Shown here: positions 28,140-36,647 of the stretch, piece by piece | How the letters are laid out: each line of letters begins with the position of its first letter | Numbering within the stretch: position 1 is the stretch's first letter | Origin: Rhodocytophaga aerolata | GTDB taxonomy: Bacteria; Bacteroidota; Bacteroidia; Cytophagales; 172606-1 | DNA: 64,000 nt | Direction: 5' to 3' | Assembly: GCF_030503435.1 (NCBI RefSeq) | Contig: NZ_JAUKPO010000005.1 | Location: 62,001 to 126,000, forward strand | The notes under the pieces: model-generated | Database searches by the model: none | Seen by the model: only the letters and a program-made list of their open reading frames with translations | What the model was told of the DNA's origin: nothing | Translations under genes and position numbers: made by a program

Positions 28140-28394
28140 TTATTTAACTCTGATAATATCACTGAATCTGTTGATTTCGGGATTTTTTGGATAATACAAT
28201 AATTCTACACTGTCTCCTGATTTAATATTCTGGCCACCCTCTCTGATAAATAACTCTTTTTCATTCACATTTCCTTCATACAAATAGTTGTTAAGCATAA
28301 ATTGATAGGTATAAATCTTTTCTCCTTGTTTTGAATAAACATATCTTGTCAGGATTCCCTTGGTAACGCTGTACTCTCGCTGTATTTGTATCTT
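28140..28394 (-). pseudogene. C-terminal domain cut off from the upstream membrane gene by an in-frame TAG
   Basis: After the TAG stop at 28395-28397 of the 164-residue membrane gene, the same frame continues for 84 codons to TAA at 28140. The translation begins KIQIQREYSVTKGILTRYVY and continues with ELFIREGGQNIKSGDSVELLYYPKNPEINRFSD. The pattern of a beta-rich start and G-D-x-V-x-x-x-Y-x-P-x-x-P resembles the DUF3592-type domain. That domain normally sits beside transmembrane helices, so the two parts probably formed one gene. There is no start codon before an internal ATG, and the terminator follows directly. A sequencing error or stop readthrough remain possible. Confidence 0.6.
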
Positions 28395-28889
28395 CTATTT
28401 AGTTATAAAATAGTTAACAAGAAAAGGGCTAAAAATACTAAAAACGAGAATAACGGCAGTTCGTAAATTCCTGACATAAGATGCTTCTTCCTCATCGCCA
28501 TAATTGCTGTGTTCAACTATCTTTTTGTTGTAATACTGTCCACCAATAATGCAGCCTGTAAATAACAAAATATAGATAATGAATTTATTGAATGGCATAT
28601 CGGCCGGATCTATATACGTACCGAAGAAGAAAATTAACATCAAGTACGCAGTTAGCACAAGTAATAAACCTGCAATGAACTGGTGCTTGGGCAATAGAGC
28701 TACTAGAATCTGTTCGTTTTCGCTGGTGGCCTGGTTCCCGCCAAATCTACTAATAAGGTAAAAAATAGCAGCTAGAACATACCATATACTGAACAATACT
28801 GTTCCTACTGTATCTAGAAGGAAGTAAGAGGCAATAAGAAGGATAACTCCCCATAGAAGGGCCATTCCAATAGCAAAAACTTTGTTCAT
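28395..28889 (-). CDS. Membrane protein, probably truncated by nonsense codon
   Basis: The 164-residue protein has about four to five hydrophobic helices (for example MALLWGVILLIASYFLL, GLLLVLTAYLMLIFFFG, FIIYILLFTGCIIGG, AVILVFSIFSPFLVNYF). I do not recognise a family for this part. Its stop is a TAG followed in frame by 84 further codons with a plausible soluble domain, so the product may be a truncated form of a 248-residue protein. The start ATG is clear (MNKVFAIGMALLW). Confidence 0.6.
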   Translation of the reverse strand: MNKVFAIGMALLWGVILLIASYFLLDTVGTVLFSIWYVLAAIFYLISRFGGNQATSENEQILVALLPKHQFIAGLLLVLTAYLMLIFFFGTYIDPADMPFNKFIIYILLFTGCIIGGQYYNKKIVEHSNYGDEEEASYVRNLRTAVILVFSIFSPFLVNYFITK

Positions 28890-29044
28890 ATATTATTACA
28901 CACTTTGTAAAAGTTTATATAAAACATAAAGTAGCTTAGCAACTATGCAATATCTGCTCTTGTTAGCTGTTTTGAACCACAAAAAGAGGCAATTAATCAA
29001 GCATTCAATGTATTTTCTACAAAAGGTATCATAATTAAAAAATC

Positions 29045-29977
29045 TTAATTCCACTTCTCAGATTCTTTGTTCGGAACCCAGTCCGATTTAGGCTCAAAAT
29101 GCTGCCAGAGTAACCGGGAGACTTTCCGGAGCAGTACATATCCTTCATTGGTATTTTGCCAGCTCTCATCCTGTTGGTTTTTAGTGATCACACAAAAAAC
29201 ATAATCCCCGGAAGGTGCATTTACTAGCACTACTTCTGACCTGGATTGATCTACAGCTCCTTGTTTAGAAGCAACTTGTACCGTTGGTGGAATCTGCGAT
29301 AATGCCTCGGCATCCCAGTAAATGCGGGTTAAGTTGCGGTACATCCGCTCACTGGCATCCGGGCTTATTACTTTTCCCTCCCGTATCTGCACCAGTAATT
29401 CCGCCATTTCCCGGGGAGTAGTCTGGCCCCAGCCATACTGCTGCTGGTTAGCTTGCCTGGTAGGCGTGCGGGAGTTTACCCTAGTATGTCTAAACCCTTG
29501 TTTTTCAAGCAAAGTATTAATGGCCGTGCCAGTACCTGCCATCTGCTGGCACCATAAACTAGCCGTATTATCGCTGGTAGTAATCATCAGCATCACTACC
29601 TTACTCATAGCTATTTTGGTACTATCCTGGAAAGAGCCCAGAATATCTACGCCAGGATATAGGAACGAATCCCGGTATAGTAGTTCGGCATGATAATCCA
29701 GTTCGCCTTTATGTATTTTATCAAACAACCCAATCATAATAGGCACTTTAATCATACTGGCTGTCGGAAAAAGTGTGTCTGCATTAATGGCGGACGTTTT
29801 GCCTGTTTTCAGGTGGCGTACATATATGCCTACTTCACCTTTAAAATTGCTAGTAAGCGACTCTAGCTTTTGTTGTAGTTTACGGTCAGGTTTATCTGGT
29901 GGAAATACTGGTTGGGCAAAAAGCTTGCTTGCCAGAATAATAAACGTAAGAATCAGGAAGCATCTTTGGATAAGCAT
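29045..29977 (-). CDS. Class A beta-lactamase-like serine hydrolase
   Basis: The 310-residue exported protein has a signal peptide (CFLILTFIILASKLFAQ). The Ser-x-x-Lys motif is in TASMIKVPIM and the SDN motif in TTSDNTASLW. The third motif is SKQGAVDQS, with KQG where beta-lactamases have KTG. No Glu-x-x-Leu-Asn omega-loop motif is seen between SDN and TTPREMA; the general base of true class A enzymes is thus not evident. A peptidase or esterase of the same fold is more likely than antibiotic hydrolysis. The gene is divergent from gldG. Confidence 0.8.
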   Translation of the reverse strand: MLIQRCFLILTFIILASKLFAQPVFPPDKPDRKLQQKLESLTSNFKGEVGIYVRHLKTGKTSAINADTLFPTASMIKVPIMIGLFDKIHKGELDYHAELLYRDSFLYPGVDILGSFQDSTKIAMSKVVMLMITTSDNTASLWCQQMAGTGTAINTLLEKQGFRHTRVNSRTPTRQANQQQYGWGQTTPREMAELLVQIREGKVISPDASERMYRNLTRIYWDAEALSQIPPTVQVASKQGAVDQSRSEVVLVNAPSGDYVFCVITKNQQDESWQNTNEGYVLLRKVSRLLWQHFEPKSDWVPNKESEKWN

Positions 29978-30100
29978 AGGAATACTTGCAATACGATAGA
30001 CCTGGCAAGTATATTATTTATTATTGATTTATCCCATAAAAAATAAGAATGGCATTATTGTTTTAGAAAAATTGTATTTTTGAAATCCAGCTTTTTTGAA

Positions 30101-31798
30101 ATGAAGAAAAAACATTGGTTGCAGTTTTTTATAGGAGCCGTAATTCTACTTGTGCTGAACATAGCCGCCGCGCAAGTTTTTTTTAGAATAGATTTAACCG
30201 AAGATAATAGGTATACCATTTCCGATGCCACCAAGCAGATATTGGAAAACCTGGACGACCAGGTATTTGTAACTGTATACCTGACTGGCGATCTGCCTTC
30301 CAGCTTTAAACGTCTGGAAAACTCCATCCGCGAACAACTGGAAGAGTTTGAAATATACGGTGGCCGCAATATCCGCTTTGTTTTCTCAGATCCAACAGCC
30401 ATTGCCGATAAACAAGCCCGGAATCAATTTTATAAGCAACTAGTAGACAAGGGCATGCAGCCTACCAATCTGGTAGACAAAGAAGGAGAAAAGCAAGTAG
30501 AAAAAATTATATTTCCCTGGGCCCTGGTGACTTATAAAAACAAAGAAGCATCTGTACTCCTGCTCAAAGGCAACCAGATAGCTGGTTCTGAGCAAATTAT
30601 TAATCAGTCGGTGGAAGGGGCTGAGTTTGAACTGGCCTCGGCTATCCGGCAGTTAACGCTGAAAGAAAAAAGACGGATTGGATTTCTGGAAGGGCACGGA
30701 GAACTGGAAGAAAAGCAAGTAGCCGATTTGATCAACAGCCTGCAGGAATACTATGAGGTATACTGGGTAAATGTAAATAAAGCTCCCAGTCTGGAAGGCC
30801 TGGATGCTATTGTCGTAGCCAAGCCAGATACGAGCTTTAGCGAAGAAGCTAAATACAAAATAGACCAGTTTATTGTGAAGGGTGGCAAGGCTATGTTTTT
30901 TATAGATGCCCTCCGCACCGACAGCCTTTCCGGCAGCAATACCGTAGCTTTCCCCTATAATTTAAATCTAGACGATCTGCTGTTCAGGTACGGAATCCGC
31001 CTGAATGGCAATATGATTGTGGATTTGAATTCTGCCTTTCTTCCGATAAATGTAGGACGGATAGGCAATCAGCCGCAAATTAAACTGATGCCCTGGCCCT
31101 ATTTTCCCTTGCTGAATACTTTTGCCAAACACCCCATTGTGCGGAATATGGATGCTGTATACGCCAGATTTGTGGGAACCGTAGATACCGTAAAAGCAGC
31201 TGGCATTGCTAAAACTCCCTTGATGTATACCTCTCAATACACCAGAGTTTTGCCGGCTCCGGTTGAAATTTCCCTGAACCAGGCAGGCCTGGATATGAAC
31301 CCTGCCCTGTTTACCAGAGGAAATTTGCCAGTAGCTTATTTGTTGGAAGGTTCATTCCGGTCGTTGTATGCGAACAGAATCACTGCTACCGACCCTCGTT
31401 CGGCTACGTTTAAAGAAACCAGTGCCCCTTCAAAAATCATTATCTGCTCCGACGGCGACTTACTGGCCAATGAAATTAACCCGCAGAATGGCCGTTTTTT
31501 ACCTTTAGGCTATGACCGGTATTCCAAAAACACATTCGCCAACAAAGATTTTATGGTACATGCCATCGACTACTTGATGGATGAGAATGGCATTATAGCT
31601 GCCAGAAATAAAGAAATAGCCCTGCGTCCATTGGACAAACTCCGGATTCGGGAAGAAAGAGTTCAATGGCAACTTATTAATCTGCTACTGCCTGTACTCA
31701 TTATCACAGGATTCGGGCTTGTACGTACCTACTTGCGGAAAAGAAAGTATACTACTGGCCTTTTACAACAACCTCAGCTAGCCGGCGAAAAAATTTAA
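30101..31798 (+). CDS. gldG: Gliding motility ABC transporter-associated protein GldG
   Basis: This protein of about 565 residues is anchored by an N-terminal helix (FFIGAVILLVLNIAAAQVFF) and a C-terminal helix (LINLLLPVLIITGFGLV). Between them is the ABC_transp_aux domain: FRIDLTEDNRYTISDATKQIL, RIGFLEGHGELEEKQVADL and FIDALRTDSLSGS are family hallmarks. In Flavobacterium johnsoniae GldG works with GldF and the ATPase GldA in gliding. Here no gldF lies upstream; a divergent gene does. The frame extends to a TTG at 30080, but the ATG at 30101 gives the family-like start MKKKHWLQ. dnaN follows. Confidence 0.88.
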   Translation: MKKKHWLQFFIGAVILLVLNIAAAQVFFRIDLTEDNRYTISDATKQILENLDDQVFVTVYLTGDLPSSFKRLENSIREQLEEFEIYGGRNIRFVFSDPTAIADKQARNQFYKQLVDKGMQPTNLVDKEGEKQVEKIIFPWALVTYKNKEASVLLLKGNQIAGSEQIINQSVEGAEFELASAIRQLTLKEKRRIGFLEGHGELEEKQVADLINSLQEYYEVYWVNVNKAPSLEGLDAIVVAKPDTSFSEEAKYKIDQFIVKGGKAMFFIDALRTDSLSGSNTVAFPYNLNLDDLLFRYGIRLNGNMIVDLNSAFLPINVGRIGNQPQIKLMPWPYFPLLNTFAKHPIVRNMDAVYARFVGTVDTVKAAGIAKTPLMYTSQYTRVLPAPVEISLNQAGLDMNPALFTRGNLPVAYLLEGSFRSLYANRITATDPRSATFKETSAPSKIIICSDGDLLANEINPQNGRFLPLGYDRYSKNTFANKDFMVHAIDYLMDENGIIAARNKEIALRPLDKLRIREERVQWQLINLLLPVLIITGFGLVRTYLRKRKYTTGLLQQPQLAGEKI

Positions 31799-31891
31799 CT
31801 TCTTCCTATAAGCACTATTAATATTTAAAGTGTTATATTTATTTTTACATTAAAAATTTGAACCGTATCTCAGCCACAACCCTATATCTAT

Positions 31892-33016
31892 ATGAAGTTT
31901 GAAGTTTCCTCTTCTACCTTGCTTAAACAACTTTCGGCTATCAGTGGAGTAATTACAACTAACCCGATTGTGCCAATTCTGGAGAATTTTTTGTTTCAGA
32001 TCAATAAAAACAAACTCACCATAACAGCTTCCGATCTGCAAACATCCATCATCGCCGAAATGGAGATCAACTCCAATGACAGTGGAAGTATTGCAGTGCC
32101 GGCCAAAATTTTGATTGATACACTGAAAGGACTACCCGACCAGCCTGTTACCTTTCTGGTAGACGAAAACACCTATGGGGTTGAATTAAAATCAGACAAT
32201 GGCCAGTATAAATTATCCGGTGAGAATGCGACAGATTTCCCGAGGGTACCAGCTGTAAACAGAGCCTATACCCTGGAGTTTTCTTCAGATGTATTGGGCA
32301 GGGCCATTGCCAATACCATATTTGCCACCAGTACGGATGAATTGCGTCCGGCCATGACAGGTGTGTATATTCAGTTAAATGAGAATAATGCCACGTTTGT
32401 GGCTACTGATGGGCACCGCCTGATCCGCTACCGCCGCGATGATGCCGGTACTAATACCGATCTTTCAGTGATCATTCCGCGCAAAGCCTTGAATTTACTG
32501 AAGGCCTCTCTGCCCTCTGAATCTACTCCTGTAAAAATGGAGTTCAGCAACTCGAATGCGTTTTTCAGCTTTAATAATATCCGGATGATTTGCCGGCTGA
32601 TAGACGAACGTTTCCCGGATTATGAAAATGCCATTCCTAACAACAACCCTAACCGCCTGAGCATCGGACGGGTAGAGTTGCTAAGCTCGTTGCGTAGAAT
32701 TTCTATTTATGCAAACAGGGCTACTAATCAAGTGCGGTTGCGGATTGCCAAAAACGACCTGCTTATTTCTGCCGAAGATTTGGATTTCTCCAACGAAGCC
32801 AATGAGCATCTGCCCTGCGAATACAAAGGAGAAGACATGGAAATTGGCTTCAACGCCCGTTTCTTAATAGAAATGTTGAATAATTTGAGTTCTAAAACAA
32901 TCAATATAGAATTATCGGCTCCTAACCGGGCAGGTCTGATCACCCCCGACGAGCGGGAAGAGAATGAAGACATATTAATGCTGGTGATGCCAGTAATGCT
33001 AAATAATTACGCATAA
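31892..33016 (+). CDS. dnaN: DNA polymerase III beta sliding clamp
   Basis: The 374-residue clamp encircles DNA and tethers the replicative polymerase. It starts MKFEVSSSTLLKQLSAISGVI and shows all three clamp domains: TISASDLQ-like ITASDLQTSI, FATSTDELRPAMTGVYI, and ATDGHRLIRYRR in domain 2. A C-terminal LMLVMPVML follows, the usual MPM-like closing stretch. The length is normal. A GC-rich terminator follows at 33039. Confidence 0.97.
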   Translation: MKFEVSSSTLLKQLSAISGVITTNPIVPILENFLFQINKNKLTITASDLQTSIIAEMEINSNDSGSIAVPAKILIDTLKGLPDQPVTFLVDENTYGVELKSDNGQYKLSGENATDFPRVPAVNRAYTLEFSSDVLGRAIANTIFATSTDELRPAMTGVYIQLNENNATFVATDGHRLIRYRRDDAGTNTDLSVIIPRKALNLLKASLPSESTPVKMEFSNSNAFFSFNNIRMICRLIDERFPDYENAIPNNNPNRLSIGRVELLSSLRRISIYANRATNQVRLRIAKNDLLISAEDLDFSNEANEHLPCEYKGEDMEIGFNARFLIEMLNNLSSKTINIELSAPNRAGLITPDEREENEDILMLVMPVMLNNYA

Positions 33017-33038
33017 AGCTTACCTAACTTTCATCTTT

Positions 33039-33074
33039 AGGCCCCCGATTATCGTACTAGATAACCGGGGGCCT
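33039..33074 (+). terminator. dnaN intrinsic terminator
   Basis: A 15-bp stem with one mismatch (33039-33053 with 33060-33074), built on GGCCCCC, is followed by TATTTTTTGG, a classic intrinsic terminator. Confidence 0.9.
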
Positions 33075-33142
33075 TATTTTTTGGTTAGATTAGTAGACTC
33101 TTTGCTTTGGTAAAATACTATTGCGAATAATAGAGCGTATTC

Positions 33143-34225
33143 ATGCAACAGAAATTTATACGCAGTGTAGGCCTATCAATTATACTTACGCTGCTTCCAT
33201 ACATACTTTTTGCTCAGACCACCGGAGATGTAGTTGCCTCCGATGATACTACACAAAATTCCTTTGTAGGTAATTTCCATAGAAAGTTTATGGTAAAAAC
33301 GTTTATGGCTACCCGCAATCTCACCTTTAATATAAAAAACCGCATTGGAGCCAGGGAATCTGTTACGTATTCGCCCAATGGAAATTATTTTCTGGGAGCC
33401 GGGCTTTTTTATAAAAAAATCGGCCTGGAACTTGGCTTTAAACTCCCTGTTTCGGACAGGTTAAACGCCAAATACGGGCAAACCAGGTATCTGGACTTAC
33501 AAACTAACTTTTACGGCACTCGGTTTGGGGGCGACCTCGCCTATCAGCGTTACACTGGGTTCTATCCCCGCAACCCTGCTTTGCTGGACTCTACCTGGTC
33601 GCCAGGCAAAGCATATCCGTACCGCAGCGACATCCGGGCAAGGAATATAGCAGCGAATGTATTCTATGTATTTAACAATAAGCGGTTTTCTTATAAAGCT
33701 GCCTATACCCAAACAGAAAAGCAACTGCAAAGTGCCGGCTCCTTTATTTTAATGGTCTCTTTCGCACACCTGCTTTTTGATGGCAACCAGGCATTACTAT
33801 CGGCTAGTGGAGATGGCGTATCGGCAGAAAATACCAATTTTCAATGGGGAAGGTTTTACAACACGTCGCTGTTACCTGGCTATGCCTATACGTTTGTCGT
33901 AGATGATTTTTATTTCTCCGGCTCTGTGCATATTGGGGGTGGCACCCAATTCAAAACGTATATGATTAATGACAGCCAGGAAAAAGACTTTAATTTTGCC
34001 TGGAAAAATCATGTGCGGGTGGCTGGTGGCTATAACGGACGACGGTGGATGGCAGGAGCTTCCGCTATAATTGATAATACTCCCTTCCGGATGCAGCAGG
34101 TTACACTTTCCGCTTCTAACTTTAACGTAAAACTATTTGCCGGCTACCGTTTCAATTCCAGGCCAGTCGACCAAAAGATTGACAAAAATCTGCGGAAAAT
34201 TAAAGCTAAGTACAATATAGAGTAA
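33143..34225 (+). CDS. DUF4421 outer-membrane protein
   Basis: The 360-residue protein has a signal peptide ending YILFAQ, then a short linker and a beta-barrel-like series of amphipathic strands. The opening FMATRNLTFNIKNR and later LGAGLFYKKIGLELGFKLP, TRYLDLQTNFYG and FVVDDFYFSG are typical of DUF4421, a family found in Bacteroidota. The function is not known; an outer-membrane channel or enzyme are both possible. It appears monocistronic after the dnaN terminator. Confidence 0.8.
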   Translation: MQQKFIRSVGLSIILTLLPYILFAQTTGDVVASDDTTQNSFVGNFHRKFMVKTFMATRNLTFNIKNRIGARESVTYSPNGNYFLGAGLFYKKIGLELGFKLPVSDRLNAKYGQTRYLDLQTNFYGTRFGGDLAYQRYTGFYPRNPALLDSTWSPGKAYPYRSDIRARNIAANVFYVFNNKRFSYKAAYTQTEKQLQSAGSFILMVSFAHLLFDGNQALLSASGDGVSAENTNFQWGRFYNTSLLPGYAYTFVVDDFYFSGSVHIGGGTQFKTYMINDSQEKDFNFAWKNHVRVAGGYNGRRWMAGASAIIDNTPFRMQQVTLSASNFNVKLFAGYRFNSRPVDQKIDKNLRKIKAKYNIE

Positions 34226-34234
34226 AAAACAAGC

Positions 34235-34783
34235 TCAAACCTGAAGTTCGTTCTGCTCTTTTTTCATAATGGCGGAAATAACCAGCGAATAAATAAAGCA
34301 GAAAAAAATCAGCATTAAAATAGTTACCGGAATGGCCACACTTGGCGCCAGCATTTTTTCTGTAATAGCCAAAGCCTGATCTATTTGCGCATCGTCCATA
34401 TTCTGATCTTCCATAGCTTGCCGTTGTATATCCAATGTTCTGGAGATAGCCGTTGGATCTATGAAGGCATTGTAGAGGGTAGTAAAAGCAGAAGAAACGG
34501 CTCCGGTTACTCCTCCAACCAGCGAACCGAGGCCCAACCCTTGCCCATACGACATAAATCCGGAGTTCTGGCTTTTAAAATCTTTTATGGCCAGCACAAT
34601 GCCTATACAGGGAATAAGAAAAAGGGTAGCGAATGAATTAAACAAACCTACACCGCGGTTAGCACTAAATGCTAGGCCGGAAAGATTCATAATCATGTAC
34701 AAAATGATCATGGCTAGCCCGGTAAGCAATCCGTATTTTAAAGCCACCCGGGCTGTGGAGGGGGGGGTACTGGTTGAGTCCAT
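34235..34783 (-). CDS. DUF4199 membrane protein
   Basis: This inner-membrane protein of about 182 residues has the DUF4199 helix pattern: KYGLLTGLAMIILYMIMNLSG, a second helix FATLFLIPCIGIVLAIKDF, then SGFMSYGQGLGLGSLVGGVTG, a central charged loop, and a last helix AIPVTILMLIFFCFIYSLVI. The frame begins at a TTG (34789), but the ATG at 34783 (MDSTSTPPS) is preferred. The family is restricted largely to Bacteroidota and has no assigned role. A related gene lies upstream on the same strand. Confidence 0.8.
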   Translation of the reverse strand: MDSTSTPPSTARVALKYGLLTGLAMIILYMIMNLSGLAFSANRGVGLFNSFATLFLIPCIGIVLAIKDFKSQNSGFMSYGQGLGLGSLVGGVTGAVSSAFTTLYNAFIDPTAISRTLDIQRQAMEDQNMDDAQIDQALAITEKMLAPSVAIPVTILMLIFFCFIYSLVISAIMKKEQNELQV

Positions 34784-34846
34784 AAGCAAAATCCTTGGTT
34801 AAGTCAGGTATATAATCGGGGATAAATATAACGACTAAAAGTTAAT

Positions 34847-35365
34847 TTATTGATTTTTCCGTAAAACTGCTGCAACAAATCCGGAAGCAAACAGGCAAAT
34901 CAGAAATTTTTTAATAAACAAATCTATGCCTACATCTGAAGCAGATGTTTGAGAAATTTTCTGTACTGTCTGCTCAAAAGCATCTTTGCCAAACTGTGTA
35001 TTGATTTGCTCCTTAGACTGAACGATCAAATCCTGAAGGTCGGCAATATGTTTTGTTAACAGGCCAGTGTCAATAAACACAATAAATAAGTAAATTACAA
35101 GTGCGGAAAGAAAAGTAGCGATGAAATTCGTGAAGAACCCAATGATTAATCCTTCCCAGAAATGCATACTACCAGCCCTCTTTCTGTCGCGGAAATAAAA
35201 CATAGCCAGCGTCATACAAATGACAGGAATTACCAGATCAAAGGTGCTCATGTAAAGAAGGGGATTTTTACCCAGCCAGTAAAAACAAAAAAAGTATAGT
35301 ACAATAAGTATGGCCCCTAGCAAACCAAATACAGCGGATATTTGAACATATATATTCTTATGCAT
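34847..35365 (-). CDS. DUF4199 family membrane protein (paralogue)
   Basis: The 172-residue protein shares the layout of the next gene: two N-terminal helices (GLLGAILIVLYFFCFYWL, YMSTFDLVIPVICMTLAMFYF), the SMHFWEGLIIGFFTNF segment, an external charged loop with ISQTSASDVGIDLF, and a C-terminal helix. The two genes are 64 bp apart and probably form one transcript and a tandem duplication. Function is unknown. Confidence 0.75.
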   Translation of the reverse strand: MHKNIYVQISAVFGLLGAILIVLYFFCFYWLGKNPLLYMSTFDLVIPVICMTLAMFYFRDRKRAGSMHFWEGLIIGFFTNFIATFLSALVIYLFIVFIDTGLLTKHIADLQDLIVQSKEQINTQFGKDAFEQTVQKISQTSASDVGIDLFIKKFLICLFASGFVAAVLRKNQ

Positions 35366-35912
35366 ACAGGCAAAGGTAGTGCAGAACTATTAAATACCTA
35401 TAGCAAGATATACTTTGCTTGATATAATGCTGATGAGTTTAGGAATGCATACACAGCTGAGCAGGCATAGAAAAAAGTAGTCCTACCTTTTGAATATACG
35501 CTTCACTATGGCTAAAAAAAATACAAGTAAATATCCGGATAATACAGACCGTTTCAGGGGTAAATAAAAAGTACCCATGCGTACTGATAGTCCTTAAATA
35601 GAGTAGAAAATAAAGTGTTATATTTCATTTGAAAAGCAGCCGATAAGAAGATAGTGTGCTAGCTAAGAGCAGAATAAAATCATTTACAACCGCTTTTGCA
35701 AGGTTCATACGGTTGTGCAACCACTTATAATAAATTACATTTGCAATTAAGCAGAAGACAACTACCTTTGCCGCGGCATCAGGCACTTCTGAATGCAGAG
35801 AAGTTAAGGCAGGTTGCGCACCAGGTTTAGTACAATTATTCACTAGTAATGCCTATGTACTAAGTATATCGTTTGCAGAAAGTGTAATTTTTTATTTTTA
35901 CGTATTTAACGC
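35366..35912. other. Interval without a confident gene, upstream of the sigma factor
   Basis: About 550 bp contain only short frames: a 72-codon minus-strand frame (35625-35843) with a hydrophobic C-terminal half, and a 19-codon plus-strand frame (35508-35567). Neither has supporting features. A TTTG at about 35870 followed after about 17 bp by TATTTTTAC is a possible promoter for the sigma gene at 35913. Confidence 0.4.
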
Positions 35913-36488
35913 ATGTCTTATCTAACAAAAAATGATGTGGAAGCAGACTTGCTGCATCTTCAGAAGGCAGATGAGACACGATTTATTGAACTTTTATTTA
36001 AACATTATTACGCTTCCCTTTGCCGTACAGTAAACCGGATTGTGCGGGATACAGACGCTGCAGAAGATATTGTTCAGGATGTATTTATGAAGGTCTGGAA
36101 TAACCGGCAAACCCTGGAGATTAACTTTTCTATAAAGTCCTACTTATACCGCTCGGCAATTAATTCAGCTTTAAATTATCTGGAAAAAAACAAAAAGCAG
36201 GTGCACCTGGAAGATGCCAATTTACTGGAGCCATCTGGGAATAATGTAGAGGAAATGTTGAATGCGGCCGAAGTACAGCAACGGGTTTTCGAAGCAACCG
36301 AAGCACTCCCTCCTGCCTGTAAAACCATATTTGTCCTGAGCCGGCACGAAAATATGAGCTACAAAGAAATTGCCGATACCTTAAATATCTCTCCCAAAAC
36401 GGTAGAAAATCAAATGGGCAAAGCCTTGAAGCATTTCCGGGAATACCTGAATGCCTACATCAAACACCTGTTTACCATTACCTTCTAA
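35913..36488 (+). CDS. ECF RNA polymerase sigma factor
   Basis: This 191-residue sigma-70 factor has only regions 2 and 4. Region 2 spans about 18-90 (FKHYYASLCRTVNRIVRDTDAAEDIVQDVFMKVW), and region 4 spans about 125-180 (ALPPACKTIFVLSRHENMSYKEIADTLNISPKTVENQMGKAL). It belongs to the FecI-like group that is expanded in Bacteroidota. The FecR-type anti-sigma gene follows after 159 bp. It probably directs transcription of the downstream surface operon when the external signal arrives. Confidence 0.93.
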   Translation: MSYLTKNDVEADLLHLQKADETRFIELLFKHYYASLCRTVNRIVRDTDAAEDIVQDVFMKVWNNRQTLEINFSIKSYLYRSAINSALNYLEKNKKQVHLEDANLLEPSGNNVEEMLNAAEVQQRVFEATEALPPACKTIFVLSRHENMSYKEIADTLNISPKTVENQMGKALKHFREYLNAYIKHLFTITF

Positions 36489-36590
36489 TGGTTTTACCAG
36501 CCATGCGTGAAGTAGTCACTTTGGGCCGGTATAGGCATGTCGGCCTGAAGCGTGGGAAATAATAAAAAAATTAAAAAATATTTTATGTCG

Positions 36591-36622
36591 GTATGGGGGT
36601 ATCTCTTGCTTTTACTGTCTTA
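36591..36622 (+). promoter_or_regulatory. Possible ECF-sigma-dependent promoter before fecR
   Basis: The gap between the sigma and anti-sigma genes contains TGGGGGTAT (36594-36602) and, 12 bases on, CTGTCTTA (36615-36622). These are placed like the -35 and GTC-containing -10 elements of ECF promoters. This would allow the sigma factor to drive its own surface operon. It rests on pattern alone. Confidence 0.4.
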
Positions 36623-36647
36623 GGTATAGAAAGTCGAATACGGACTA

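Noticed and set aside
35508-35567. A 19-codon ORF starting MAKKNTSKYPDN
   Set aside because: It reads like coding sequence but is too short to support without conservation data.
35625-35843. A 72-codon minus-strand frame with a hydrophobic tail
   Set aside because: No signal or family features and no ribosome site; left as part of an uncharacterised interval.
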